IMG/VR virus record: IMGVR_UViG_3300046538_000107
Span: 1-29,688 of that record
DNA length: 29,688 nucleotides
From: a virus
Reading direction: 5' to 3' (one strand)
Shown piece by piece: positions 8,257-15,350 of this stretch. A program made the position numbers and the translations under genes. Each line of letters starts with the position of its first letter. The first letter of the stretch is position 1. The notes beneath the pieces were generated by a model. That model did not search any database and was not told the DNA's origin. It worked only from the letters and a program-made list of their open reading frames with translations.

Positions 8257-9048
8257 ATGACGTTACAAGCTTCAGGCTCCATGACCGGAGCGGACATAAG
8301 GGATGAGCTCCGACAGATCGGCGGCAATCTCGACTTTACGCCGACGGTACGGTGGCTTGCCGACAAGCCAACGGATCCTTTGACAATCCCAACTGATTTA
8401 TACGGCAAATCAGCAGTAAAACAAACAGATGCACAAACCGTTGTCGGGTCGGGGGCAACGTGGAACGTAACAGTAAACCTTGGAGTTGATTTTCCTGGGA
8501 GGCGCTTTGTTGTTTGCGTCATTGGCTATGCCGCTTCGACTGCATCACAGGTACTGGTGGTTGGGCCGAATACGTTAGGGGGGCAGACAATTACACTTGG
8601 ACCGGGACAAGCTCGGTTTAACGCCAGTACGAACGTATCAGGTGGTATTCTTTACTCGTCCCCAAGCGCAGTCACCGGAACATCTGGAACACTGCATATA
8701 GTCTTTAACCAATCGGTCATTCGGTTTCGGTGTGTTGTATATTCTATTTCAAATATTGGCACATTGTTTCATTCGAACTCTGTCGGATCAGCAAGTGCAA
8801 CATCACTAAACACCACGGTTAATGTAGACACCAATGGTGTTGTCGTGGCCATGGCTTTTAAAGACAACGCAACATCGATGACACTTTCGGGAGTAGTTGA
8901 AGATTCAGATGCAGGTTCTGGAGGAAATGTCAGAATGGTTACCGGTTGGCAAAATCGACTGGCGTCACAAACTTCCAGACCAATTGGGACAACGGGGCAG
9001 GGTGCGGCTGATCTTATGGGTTTAGCCGTCATATCTTTTGGGACATAA
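8257..9048 (+). CDS. Distal fibre or receptor-binding protein, AT-rich and probably acquired
   Basis: This gene encodes 263 aa. The first 50 residues contain the modular phage segment 'MTGADIRDELRQIGGN', then 'VRWLADKPTD', then 'DLYGKS', used widely as an adaptor at the base of fibres. After that the protein becomes a Ser/Thr/Val/Asn-rich beta domain with no recognised family. From about 8390 to the stop the base composition changes sharply to AT-rich, with many ATA, TTA, AAA and GTT codons unlike its neighbours. This points to horizontal replacement of the receptor-binding part while the adaptor stayed. It ends 8 bp before the stop of an opposite-strand gene. Confidence 0.7.
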   Translation: MTLQASGSMTGADIRDELRQIGGNLDFTPTVRWLADKPTDPLTIPTDLYGKSAVKQTDAQTVVGSGATWNVTVNLGVDFPGRRFVVCVIGYAASTASQVLVVGPNTLGGQTITLGPGQARFNASTNVSGGILYSSPSAVTGTSGTLHIVFNQSVIRFRCVVYSISNIGTLFHSNSVGSASATSLNTTVNVDTNGVVVAMAFKDNATSMTLSGVVEDSDAGSGGNVRMVTGWQNRLASQTSRPIGTTGQGAADLMGLAVISFGT

Positions 9049-9056
9049 CTCTAGGA

Positions 9057-9443
9057 TCATTCAGGGTGATCGCCAGACCACCCATTGCAGTGGCCGAGTT
9101 CGTGCCGCAGGACGGCGGCCGGCGTGGCGCCCATATAGGTATTGTCGATCGTGATCACGATGCAACTTTCAGGGAAAGCCTTCGCGCAACCATGCTGTTG
9201 AAAGCTGGTCGTATCTTTCAACCCGTATTTGGCAAACAGCCGCTGGCACGCCTTCTGCATCTGGGCTTGAGGGATTTTCGTCAGCGTGAGCTTGCCGCTG
9301 TAGGCATGGTCATAGCGAGCGGGGGGATTCCAGGTCGCGTCGTTCTTGCCCGCGTAGGACAATGCTGGGCAGAACAGCATAGCGGCGGCAACTAGACCGA
9401 CGTTGCATATATCAATGGAGCGTGCTTTGAATCGGGTAGCCAC
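9057..9443 (-). CDS. Exported protein with HELGH metallopeptidase-like motif (moron candidate)
   Basis: The product is 128 aa on the strand opposite to the late genes. The start is GTG with AGAAGGAGG five bases upstream, a very strong ribosome site. A signal peptide is visible at residues about 10-31 (VGLVAAAMLFCPALSYA). The mature part has Cys residues suited to disulphides and ends with RHELGHCNGWSGDH, an HExxH zinc motif followed by further potential ligands (D, H). Proteins with this short ending occur in rhizobial genomes and phages; I know no tested function. It has its own promoter and 5' hairpin (9471-9538), so it could be expressed from the prophage. Confidence 0.75.
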   Translation of the reverse strand: MATRFKARSIDICNVGLVAAAMLFCPALSYAGKNDATWNPPARYDHAYSGKLTLTKIPQAQMQKACQRLFAKYGLKDTTSFQQHGCAKAFPESCIVITIDNTYMGATPAAVLRHELGHCNGWSGDHPE

Positions 9444-9470
9444 TGTGACCTCCTTCTAAGGTTGCTGGCT

Positions 9471-9513
9471 AGAACCCGTCGCGGTGGTGGAACACCCGGC
9501 GGGTTCGCTATTT
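9471..9513. repeat. 43-bp hairpin cassette, copy 1
   Basis: AGAACCCGTCGCG and GGCGGGTTCGCTATTT flank 14 variable bases. The ends pair as AACCCGTCG with CGGCGGGTT, and the inner bases pair as GGTG with CACC. The same flanks recur at 12609-12651 with a different but again self-pairing inner stem. The element lies between a reverse-strand gene and a forward fibre gene. Confidence 0.8.
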
Positions 9514-9538
9514 ATACAACAATAAAGCGCAAACACAA
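9511..9538 (-). promoter_or_regulatory. Predicted promoter for the HELGH-protein gene
   Basis: On the reverse strand TTGTGT (9533-9538) and TATAAA (9511-9516) are separated by 16 bases. Transcription would begin near 9504, at the base of the hairpin, leaving a leader of about 60 nt before the GTG at 9443. The promoter of the reverse-strand HNH gene has the same geometry. Confidence 0.55.
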
Positions 9539-9607
9539 ATGCGAAGTGCAGTCGTCGTTAACGGCAACTCATAAGTGATTCATTCTGAATCGAAAACAGG
9601 TTTTCCC

Positions 9608-10396
9608 ATGAGCAGCATCGATTTGACGGGCGTCTCTGACATCATCCTGCCAGGCTTCAAATGGACTGGCGCCGGCCCGCTGTATCAAGGATACGGCGAT
9701 CCCGATAACCCGGTTGACGGGGCCACCTACGGCATCAAAGTGAAGACATCAAAGATGTTCTCACTGGTTGACCCAAACGTTTCTCGTGTTGCAAACGGCA
9801 TAGACGTTTCGCAGACACCCACCTGGCAAGACGGTGGGTCGATCCGAGGCGGACGCATCTCGCATTGCTTCCGCGGCCTTTATATCCACGATACAGGCGA
9901 AGGCGTCTTTGTCTCCGATATCAACGTTTCCGATTGCGTCTTCGGCGTCGTGGTGGACAGCGGCAACAGCAATATCGCCAATGGCCAGACCACACGCTGC
10001 TCTGTCGGCCTGCTGATCTCCGGCGGCACGAACAACGCTCACGCTTCGGTGGTGGGCTGGAACTCGCGCCACAACAACATCAACCTGTCATGCCAACAGG
10101 TGACGCTCGGGCATTCTCTCAACGGCTGCAATTTCATCGGTGGGCAAGCGGGTGCGGATCAAGGCCGGATCCAGATCCTCAATTCCAAAGGGATCATGAT
10201 CAACGGCGGTCAGACGGCCTATTCGGATATCACCGTCGATGCGACTAGCCAGCTTGTGCTTCGTGATGTGACGTTCAGGGGCCCGGTGAATATCACCGTG
10301 ACGGCCGGCGGGGTCTTCGATGCGAAGGGCTGCTACGCCATGACCGGCGCTACTCTGATGCTCAACGGCGTGGCCTTCAGCGGCAACACGCCCTAA
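9608..10396 (+). CDS. Beta-helix tail fibre/spike-like protein
   Basis: This gene encodes 262 aa. The start is ATG 9608, with CAGG seven bases upstream. Short repeated strands with Asn and Gly turns (for example SDCVFGVVVDSGNSNIANGQ, then CNFIGGQAG and GIMINGGQTAY) indicate a right-handed parallel beta helix, the fold of many phage spikes and polysaccharide-binding or cleaving proteins. No catalytic cluster can be assigned with confidence. It has no known attachment domain of its own, so it probably binds through another fibre or acts as a separate spike part. It ends tail-to-tail with a reverse-strand gene (4-bp overlap). Confidence 0.65.
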   Translation: MSSIDLTGVSDIILPGFKWTGAGPLYQGYGDPDNPVDGATYGIKVKTSKMFSLVDPNVSRVANGIDVSQTPTWQDGGSIRGGRISHCFRGLYIHDTGEGVFVSDINVSDCVFGVVVDSGNSNIANGQTTRCSVGLLISGGTNNAHASVVGWNSRHNNINLSCQQVTLGHSLNGCNFIGGQAGADQGRIQILNSKGIMINGGQTAYSDITVDATSQLVLRDVTFRGPVNITVTAGGVFDAKGCYAMTGATLMLNGVAFSGNTP

Positions 10397-10656
10397 ACGA
10401 TGCGGTCCATCTGCTCTTCGACGGTTTCGGGGTCTTGCTGATATTCCCAGCGGCCATCAGATTCACGGCGTCGGCGCCACAGGGTTCCGTTTTCAGACCA
10501 TGTTCCGTCTATCAGCCGGACTTTCGGCTGCCACAGCGACGTGACTTCCGACCAAAGGTAGTCGGATGGCCGCGGCGTCTCTGGGAAGAACACACGGAAT
10601 ACCCGGCGCGGGGTAGCGTCAACGAGATAAGCGGACCAGTTCAGAAGCTCTAGCAT
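10393..10656 (-). CDS. Conserved small phage protein, unknown function (opposite strand)
   Basis: This gene encodes 87 aa, with AGGA seven bases ahead of the ATG. The protein is rich in Trp and Arg (LLNWSAYLVDATPRRVFRVF, LWRRRRESDGRWEY) and has an acidic C-terminus (PETVEEQMDRIV). It has no signal peptide or membrane helix. The stop overlaps the end of the beta-helix gene, and the start lies 25 bp from the holin start, so any promoter must lie inside the holin gene. I do not recognise a domain. The Trp/Arg pattern suggests a small beta-barrel, possibly nucleic-acid binding. Confidence 0.6.
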   Translation of the reverse strand: MLELLNWSAYLVDATPRRVFRVFFPETPRPSDYLWSEVTSLWQPKVRLIDGTWSENGTLWRRRRESDGRWEYQQDPETVEEQMDRIV

Positions 10657-10681
10657 CCCAAAATCCTACTCGGAGACACCC

Positions 10682-10936
10682 ATGCTCGTCAACAACTGGC
10701 GCGTGGTCATGAAGCATGCCTGGTCAATCCGCTTCATGGTCCTGGCGCTGCTCTGCATCATCATCGAGCCGATCTATACTTTCGTCGCCGCAACATGGGT
10801 GGCGAAGAACATCTACATCCAACTCGCAATGTCGGCGATCACCGGCCTCCTTGCCGTCGCGGCTATCATCGCTCGCATCTTTGTTCAACAGAAAGTCTCA
10901 GGGGATTTGAATGGCAAACCGCCTTCAGAAGGGTAG
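10682..10936 (+). CDS. Holin
   Basis: An 84-aa protein with GGAG six bases ahead of the ATG. A short polar N-terminus (LVNNWRVVMKHAWSIR) is followed by two hydrophobic helices at about residues 18-40 (FMVLALLCIIIEPIYTFVAA) and 46-70 (IYIQLAMSAITGLLAVAAII). The tail is charged. This matches small two-helix holins that make inner-membrane lesions at the time of lysis. It overlaps the lysozyme start by 26 bp and begins the lysis cassette holin, endolysin, i-spanin, o-spanin. Confidence 0.85.
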   Translation: MLVNNWRVVMKHAWSIRFMVLALLCIIIEPIYTFVAATWVAKNIYIQLAMSAITGLLAVAAIIARIFVQQKVSGDLNGKPPSEG

Positions 10937-11375
10937 CGCTGCGGCTGCAATGGCCATTGCGCTCGTCGGATCGTTCGAGGGATTGCGGCAGAACGCCTAT
11001 CCGGATCCGGCGACTCGTGGGCAGCCGTGGACGATCTGTTACGGCAGCACGAACGGCGTCAAGCCTGGCGATCATAAGACGGTGGAGCAGTGCAGGGCGC
11101 TCCTGTCGCTCGAGCTGCAGAAGTATGCCGCCGGAATAGAGCATTGCGTCACGGTTCCGCTGCCGGACTCGCGCTTCGTCGCCCTGACCTCATTCGGCTA
11201 CAACGTGGGCATCAAGGCAGCTTGCGGCTCGAGCGCGATCAAGCTCATCAACGCAGGAAAGACCGCTGAAGGCTGCGAAGCGCTTTTGAAGTGGAACCGC
11301 GCCGCCGGCATCGTGTTCCCTGGCCTGACCCGTCGCCGGCAGAAGGAACGCCAGTTCTGCCTCGAGGGCATCTGA
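10911..11375 (+). CDS. Endolysin, GH24 lysozyme (muramidase)
   Basis: The gene encodes 154 aa. It hydrolyses the glycan strands of peptidoglycan at lysis. The glycoside hydrolase 24 signature is clear: E23 in SFEGLRQNAYPDP, D32 and T41 in QPWTICYGST form the expected Glu/Asp/Thr set, followed by GDHKTVEQC and the conserved C-terminal LLKWNRAAG and GLTRRRQKE. The Ala-rich N-terminus (AAAAMAIALVG) is weakly hydrophobic and could act as a signal-anchor-release segment, as in P21 lysozyme, though it is short. It overlaps the holin at the 5' end and the i-spanin at the 3' end (TGATG). Confidence 0.9.
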   Translation: MANRLQKGSAAAAMAIALVGSFEGLRQNAYPDPATRGQPWTICYGSTNGVKPGDHKTVEQCRALLSLELQKYAAGIEHCVTVPLPDSRFVALTSFGYNVGIKAACGSSAIKLINAGKTAEGCEALLKWNRAAGIVFPGLTRRRQKERQFCLEGI

Positions 11376-11743
11376 TGTTCGGGATCCTCGATTATCTCAA
11401 GCTTGGGGCAGGCGTGGCCGCTGGGCTGATGCTCTATCACCTCTATGCAATTTCGATCGGCTACCCTTCCGCAGCTCGTGAAGCCCGCGCCGGCTATGTT
11501 CTCCTCGCTGAGAAGACGGCCGCCGACGCCCGCGCCGCCGAGATGGAACGGCAGGCGAGTGCCAACAAGATCGTCGCCGACGCCTATCAGGTTCAATACC
11601 GCAATCAACTCCAAAAAGACGAACTCGTCGACGCTCAAGCCGAGCAGGAGAGGAAGGCCCATGCAGCCGATAACCTCGCTAAGGGCCGTGATGACGGTCT
11701 TGACGATAGCGATATTCAGTTCCTCTTGCGGAAGCGACCTTAA
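11375..11743 (+). CDS. i-spanin (Rz-like)
   Basis: This gene encodes 122 aa. Its ATG shares one base with the lysozyme stop (TGATG). One N-terminal transmembrane helix (about residues 8-30, LKLGAGVAAGLMLYHLYAIS) is followed by a long charged helical or coiled-coil periplasmic domain (residues about 37-105). This is the topology of the inner-membrane spanin, which joins the outer-membrane spanin to fuse both membranes in the last step of lysis. The last 83 bases overlap the o-spanin gene in another frame, the classic Rz/Rz1 arrangement. Confidence 0.85.
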   Translation: MFGILDYLKLGAGVAAGLMLYHLYAISIGYPSAAREARAGYVLLAEKTAADARAAEMERQASANKIVADAYQVQYRNQLQKDELVDAQAEQERKAHAADNLAKGRDDGLDDSDIQFLLRKRP

Positions 11744-11975
11744 GCAGTTGAAGGACGCGGCACGCAGGCAGGGCGTCATCAATGCGGGTGTGAACATCGG
11801 CCCCCAGCCAGTCGAATGCGGGACTGATACCCCGCACGCAGCGCTGATCAAGGGGGAAAGCAAGCTGAACACCCTCGACCGTGAGCGCAGCCAGCTAGAC
11901 AAGGCAAATACCAGCAAGCGGCGCTGCTTCAATTTCAACAATGACCAGGCGACAGCTTTGACTGGGACACGCTAA
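11661..11975 (+). CDS. o-spanin (Rz1-like lipoprotein)
   Basis: A 104-aa protein from ATG 11661, with AGGAAGG just upstream, inside the 3' part of the i-spanin gene. A hydrophobic signal (VMTVLTIAIFSSSC) ends in a cysteine at residue 23 that fits lipid attachment, although the lipobox is loose (Ser at -3). The mature part is polar, with charged helices and two more Cys residues. A start at the in-frame ATG for MTVLTIAIF is possible. Overlap, order and lipoprotein signal together support an outer-membrane spanin. It stops 2 bp from the convergent HNH gene. Confidence 0.8.
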   Translation: MQPITSLRAVMTVLTIAIFSSSCGSDLKQLKDAARRQGVINAGVNIGPQPVECGTDTPHAALIKGESKLNTLDRERSQLDKANTSKRRCFNFNNDQATALTGTR

Positions 11976-11977
11976 CG

Positions 11978-12580
11978 TCACGTCACTGGCTCAAGCCAAC
12001 CCCAATTGCGGCCGGTGTGGATGCGGGATATCGTTGACCGAGACACCGAGAACCGCTCCGCCAACTCGGCCAGATTGGAATTCGGCTCTTTGCCATGAAG
12101 GTCGATGATTTCGCGGACGTCGGCCTCACTTAGTTTGGCGCGCCCATGACTTTCACCCCTGGGGCGTGTGCCGTGTAGTAGTTCGTCGTCCTTGTTCTCG
12201 AACAAGGTTTTCCAGTCCAGATGCCCAGGTGCGATGCAGCCGAGATGGCCCTTGCCGCATGAATGCGCCGCTTCGTGCTCTGGCGTAGGAGGCGAGCCGT
12301 GGACCAATTCGCAGACGTATCGAGAAGCAACGACGTATTTACCATCTACCTTGAGCTGCCCGTAGCCGCCGCCGCTCTTACCGAAAGGCCACGTCAGGCA
12401 GTCGTTGCCAGTGTGGTGAAGCGCAACTTCGTGGATGAAGTTCAGGAGTTCGCCAGGAGATGCTCTGCCGCCCAGGGGGTCTCCGTGCCTCAGGAGGCGA
12501 TAGTAATGCGCGCTGCAGTAGCCCTTGGAGTCGTGGGGCTTGCCGCAATCTGGAATCGAGCATAAACGGGGTTTAGCCAT
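11978..12580 (-). CDS. HNH homing-type endonuclease with C-terminal HTH
   Basis: This gene encodes 200 aa. The start is ATG 12580, with AGGA six bases upstream. Residues 7-25 form a zinc cluster (C7, C12, C22, H25). Residues about 60-130 are an HNH-type core with H106, C108, H112, C115 and H120 (AHSCGKGHLGCIAPGHLDW). Residues about 150-195 are a helix-turn-helix (LAELAERFSVSRSTISRIHT) for DNA recognition. It lies against the late operon between the spanins and the fibre gene, 2 bp from the o-spanin stop, as free-standing homing endonucleases often do. Promoter and hairpin at 12609-12677 would drive it independently. Confidence 0.85.
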   Translation of the reverse strand: MAKPRLCSIPDCGKPHDSKGYCSAHYYRLLRHGDPLGGRASPGELLNFIHEVALHHTGNDCLTWPFGKSGGGYGQLKVDGKYVVASRYVCELVHGSPPTPEHEAAHSCGKGHLGCIAPGHLDWKTLFENKDDELLHGTRPRGESHGRAKLSEADVREIIDLHGKEPNSNLAELAERFSVSRSTISRIHTGRNWGWLEPVT

Positions 12581-12608
12581 TATTGATCCTTTCACGATCA
12601 TTTTGGTC

Positions 12609-12651
12609 AGAACCCGTCGCGAGCCTGCAAGCTCCGGCGGGTTCGCTATTT
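12609..12651. repeat. 43-bp hairpin cassette, copy 2
   Basis: It has the same flanks as 9471-9513 (AGAACCCGTCGCG and GGCGGGTTCGCTATTT). The inner 14 bases differ and pair as GAGC with GCTC. Both copies keep the total length at 43 bp and lie between a reverse-strand cargo gene and a forward fibre gene. Confidence 0.8.
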
Positions 12652-12677
12652 GTACCCCAAACATCAAGGAATCACAA
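12649..12677 (-). promoter_or_regulatory. Predicted promoter for the HNH endonuclease gene
   Basis: On the reverse strand TTGTGA (12672-12677) and TACAAA (12649-12654) are 17 bases apart. Transcription would start near 12642, at the hairpin, leaving a leader of about 62 nt to the ATG at 12580. The -35 box lies directly beside the start of the forward fibre gene. Confidence 0.55.
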
Positions 12678-12678
12678 T

Positions 12679-15210
12679 ATGATGCTTGGAATCGGCTTGG
12701 CCCTCACACAGCAGAGGGGCGGCGGGGGCGGTGCAGCTCCATTCCCGTCCTTCGCCTACCAGACGGAAACCAACACGCTCGCCGCGGCTTTCGCCGTTGC
12801 CCCGACCACGGCCCGCAAGCGCACCATGGATCGCGCTATGCGTCGGCTGAAGACGAGCGGTCTGCTTGCAAAAGCTCGGTGGATCAGCTTTGTCGGGGCG
12901 GATCTGGATGCTACGCTCACCAACTGGAAAACGCCCTCAGAGAAGGCGACCGCTGTAGGGACGCTGCCTTTTACGGCGGACCAGACCTATTCCGGCAACG
13001 TTGGGCTAAACTACATCAACTCAGGCGTACCGGCTAACGCGCTATCGCAGAACGATGTATCGCTTTTCACCTGGTATCAGACCGGCCACATGAAGCCAAC
13101 GGCAACGCAAGCTGGCTCAACGATGGGCGTTATCAATGCTTCGAGTCAAGGTCTAGCTCTCGTTCCTTTCGCCGCTACAAGCGGCATCACGGTACGGTGT
13201 GCCAGCGCAAGCGTGGTTGTCACGAATGTCAGCGACGGTTTCGGTTTGATCGGGGCGTCGCGAAACAATTCAGCTAACTTCGATATCTACTACAACGGTT
13301 CCCTCAGAAGCACCAGCACCAGCACGAGCGTCGCGCTACCGGCCCTTAACATCTATTTTGGCGGTCTGAACAACAACGGCTCTATCACCAACGGCAACGC
13401 CGTTACGATGGCGTTTCAGTGGCTCGGCCAAGCTTTGACGCAAACCGAGGTCAAGACGCTTACCGCCATCGTCGGTGAATATCTCGAAAGCATCAGGTAC
13501 GGGGAATATTATAACGAAGAGCCGGGGATCGGCACCGGGTCGATCAGCAAGCAATGCATCGCCTATGGCCTCACTGGTCAGGCCGTAACCTTCGCCGTCC
13601 AGGCCGCGAGGCAGGGGAAAACCGTCGCCATCATCGGCGGCTGGCGTGATCGCTTCTCGTTCGGCATGGCCGGCGGCGGTCTCGGCTATACCGACTTCGA
13701 CAGCCCGACCGCTCTCGGTGGTCTCCCCCGTTGGATCATCACCGATTGCAACAGCCAGGAAGGCACGAGCGATACAGCGAGCGGCACGAATCCCGCCGCA
13801 TACAAATTCAACCCGAAGCGGTTCAACCGGACCTGCAAGAAGCTACTGACGCAGTACAATATCCCGGTCTATCTCGCCAACGGCGTTGCATCCGTTAGCA
13901 AGACTGGCGCTGCGATCACCAGCATCACCACGACAGATGGGCGCACGGTTACGGCCAGCCAATGGCATGACGGCAGCTACGAGCAAGACCTTATACGGCA
14001 CACTACCGGCATAGGCTGGACCAAGGGCCGAGAAGCTGCTGGCTCAGGAAACGAAGCGAACAACGGCGTTCGCGATGCTACGACCGCAGCTCAACCGCTC
14101 GATAGCCTCGGCGGCGTTGTCGTCACTGATCCTTGGACAACGCCCGGTGTTACAGCCAGTGGATTGCTCCCTGGCATCCAAGCCATCAAGTCGACATTTA
14201 CGCCAGCGCTAGACAACTACCCAACGGTCGGATCTGCGGACACTCGCCTTCCTGCCTACAACTTCCGCCTGACCTTCACGAACAGCGCGCTTCTGCGCCT
14301 GGCTCTACCGAACACTCCGCCCGCTGGCTTCGACGCGGCAAACTACGAGACATATTTACGTTGGATGGACGGCGCCACCACCGCCGGCAACCCAATCGGA
14401 ACGGGCGATGTCTTCAAGCTGGACGAACTACAGGGTACGGGCCGCTATGACCTTAACAAGCAAGGAATTCTCTCTACAAACCTGGTCGGCGTGAACCACA
14501 ACTACCCAACCATGACGTATGCCGAGCGCGAAGTGTACTGGAAGCTGCAGTGGAACCACATCATGGGCCTCTGGTATCTGCTGCAATACCACGCAGACGC
14601 TCGCGTTCCCGCCGCCCTGAGATCGGCCGCCCTTGGCTGGGGCATGTGCCCCGATCACTATTACTCACATCATGAGAACGATGAACCTTTCTTCATGCCG
14701 CAGATGTATATCCGCGAGGCTATCCGTCTGTCGGGATCGGTGGTGATGAACGGCATCAACATGGGGCAGACAGACGGTCAGGTTCCAACGCTCGGCGACC
14801 ATACGGTCAGCGTGGCGAGCTACAATATGGACAGCCACTCGACGCAGGTCATCGCCCACGAAACCAGCGCCGGCGTTTGGCAGACCCGTCACGAGGGCGG
14901 CATGTTTGTTTCGTCTGGCGGCAGCAACGGCGTTTCGCCGCTGCCCTATGAGATCTTCGTCCCGAAGGTCGCTGAGTGCACCAACGTCTCGTGCTCGTTC
15001 GGCGGCTCGCTGACGCACGTCGCCTATGGTGCTAGTCGAATGGAGTTCACAGCTATGCAGACGGCGCAATCTATGGGCCTGGCCGCTGCTCTGGCGATCG
15101 ACGGCGACAACATCATCCAGAACGTCAGCTACTCGACCCTGAGAACGGCATTGCTCGCCAGCGCCTCCCTTAGCGGTGAGGTTGCGCCGGTTCTGCCGCA
15201 GACGACCTAA
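12679..15210 (+). CDS. Tail fibre/spike with lectin-like domain fused to FAD-dependent oxidoreductase-like domain
   Basis: The 843-aa product starts at ATG 12679, with AAGGA eight bases upstream. Residues about 1-30 are a short virion-type lead with a Gly run. Residues about 120-275 look like a concanavalin/LamG beta sandwich (FDIYYNGSLRSTST, AFQWLGQALTQTEVKTL). Residues about 289-835 match the FAD-dependent oxidoreductase family PF12831 along their whole length: YGLTGQAVTFAVQAARQGKT (nucleotide-binding turn, G297 and G300), GGGLGYTDFD, DGSYEQDL (431-438), GREA (449-452), ERE and YIREAIRLSG, MDSH (717-720) and YGASRMEF (783-790). The first Gly of the usual GxGxxG and the acidic residue ending strand 2 are not conserved, so FAD binding needs testing. 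It is the last gene of the fibre block. Presumed role: binding and modifying a host surface glycan. Confidence 0.8.
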   Translation: MMLGIGLALTQQRGGGGGAAPFPSFAYQTETNTLAAAFAVAPTTARKRTMDRAMRRLKTSGLLAKARWISFVGADLDATLTNWKTPSEKATAVGTLPFTADQTYSGNVGLNYINSGVPANALSQNDVSLFTWYQTGHMKPTATQAGSTMGVINASSQGLALVPFAATSGITVRCASASVVVTNVSDGFGLIGASRNNSANFDIYYNGSLRSTSTSTSVALPALNIYFGGLNNNGSITNGNAVTMAFQWLGQALTQTEVKTLTAIVGEYLESIRYGEYYNEEPGIGTGSISKQCIAYGLTGQAVTFAVQAARQGKTVAIIGGWRDRFSFGMAGGGLGYTDFDSPTALGGLPRWIITDCNSQEGTSDTASGTNPAAYKFNPKRFNRTCKKLLTQYNIPVYLANGVASVSKTGAAITSITTTDGRTVTASQWHDGSYEQDLIRHTTGIGWTKGREAAGSGNEANNGVRDATTAAQPLDSLGGVVVTDPWTTPGVTASGLLPGIQAIKSTFTPALDNYPTVGSADTRLPAYNFRLTFTNSALLRLALPNTPPAGFDAANYETYLRWMDGATTAGNPIGTGDVFKLDELQGTGRYDLNKQGILSTNLVGVNHNYPTMTYAEREVYWKLQWNHIMGLWYLLQYHADARVPAALRSAALGWGMCPDHYYSHHENDEPFFMPQMYIREAIRLSGSVVMNGINMGQTDGQVPTLGDHTVSVASYNMDSHSTQVIAHETSAGVWQTRHEGGMFVSSGGSNGVSPLPYEIFVPKVAECTNVSCSFGGSLTHVAYGASRMEFTAMQTAQSMGLAAALAIDGDNIIQNVSYSTLRTALLASASLSGEVAPVLPQTT

Positions 15211-15217
15211 AGCAAGC

Positions 15218-15252
15218 GGCCGGAACAACCTGCGTCAACAGGGTGTCCGGCC
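15218..15252 (+). terminator. Strong hairpin after the fibre gene, possible late terminator
   Basis: GGCCGGA (15218-15224) pairs with TCCGGCC (15246-15252), with further inner pairing of CCTG to CAGG around a short loop. No U-run follows, so this may be a Rho-dependent site, a processing signal or a 3'-stabilising stem rather than an intrinsic terminator. Confidence 0.4.
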
Positions 15253-15350
15253 TAACCTTCACGATTTCACTGGATCGCGACGGCTGGAACGCATGTTCCC
15301 AGATCGACCTTTCCTATCGGTTAATGGCATGAATACGGGCAGCGGGATTG

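Noticed and set aside
9066-9395. Forward-strand open frame opposite the HELGH gene
   Set aside because: The reverse strand has a signal peptide, a metal motif and a very strong ribosome site; the forward frame has none.
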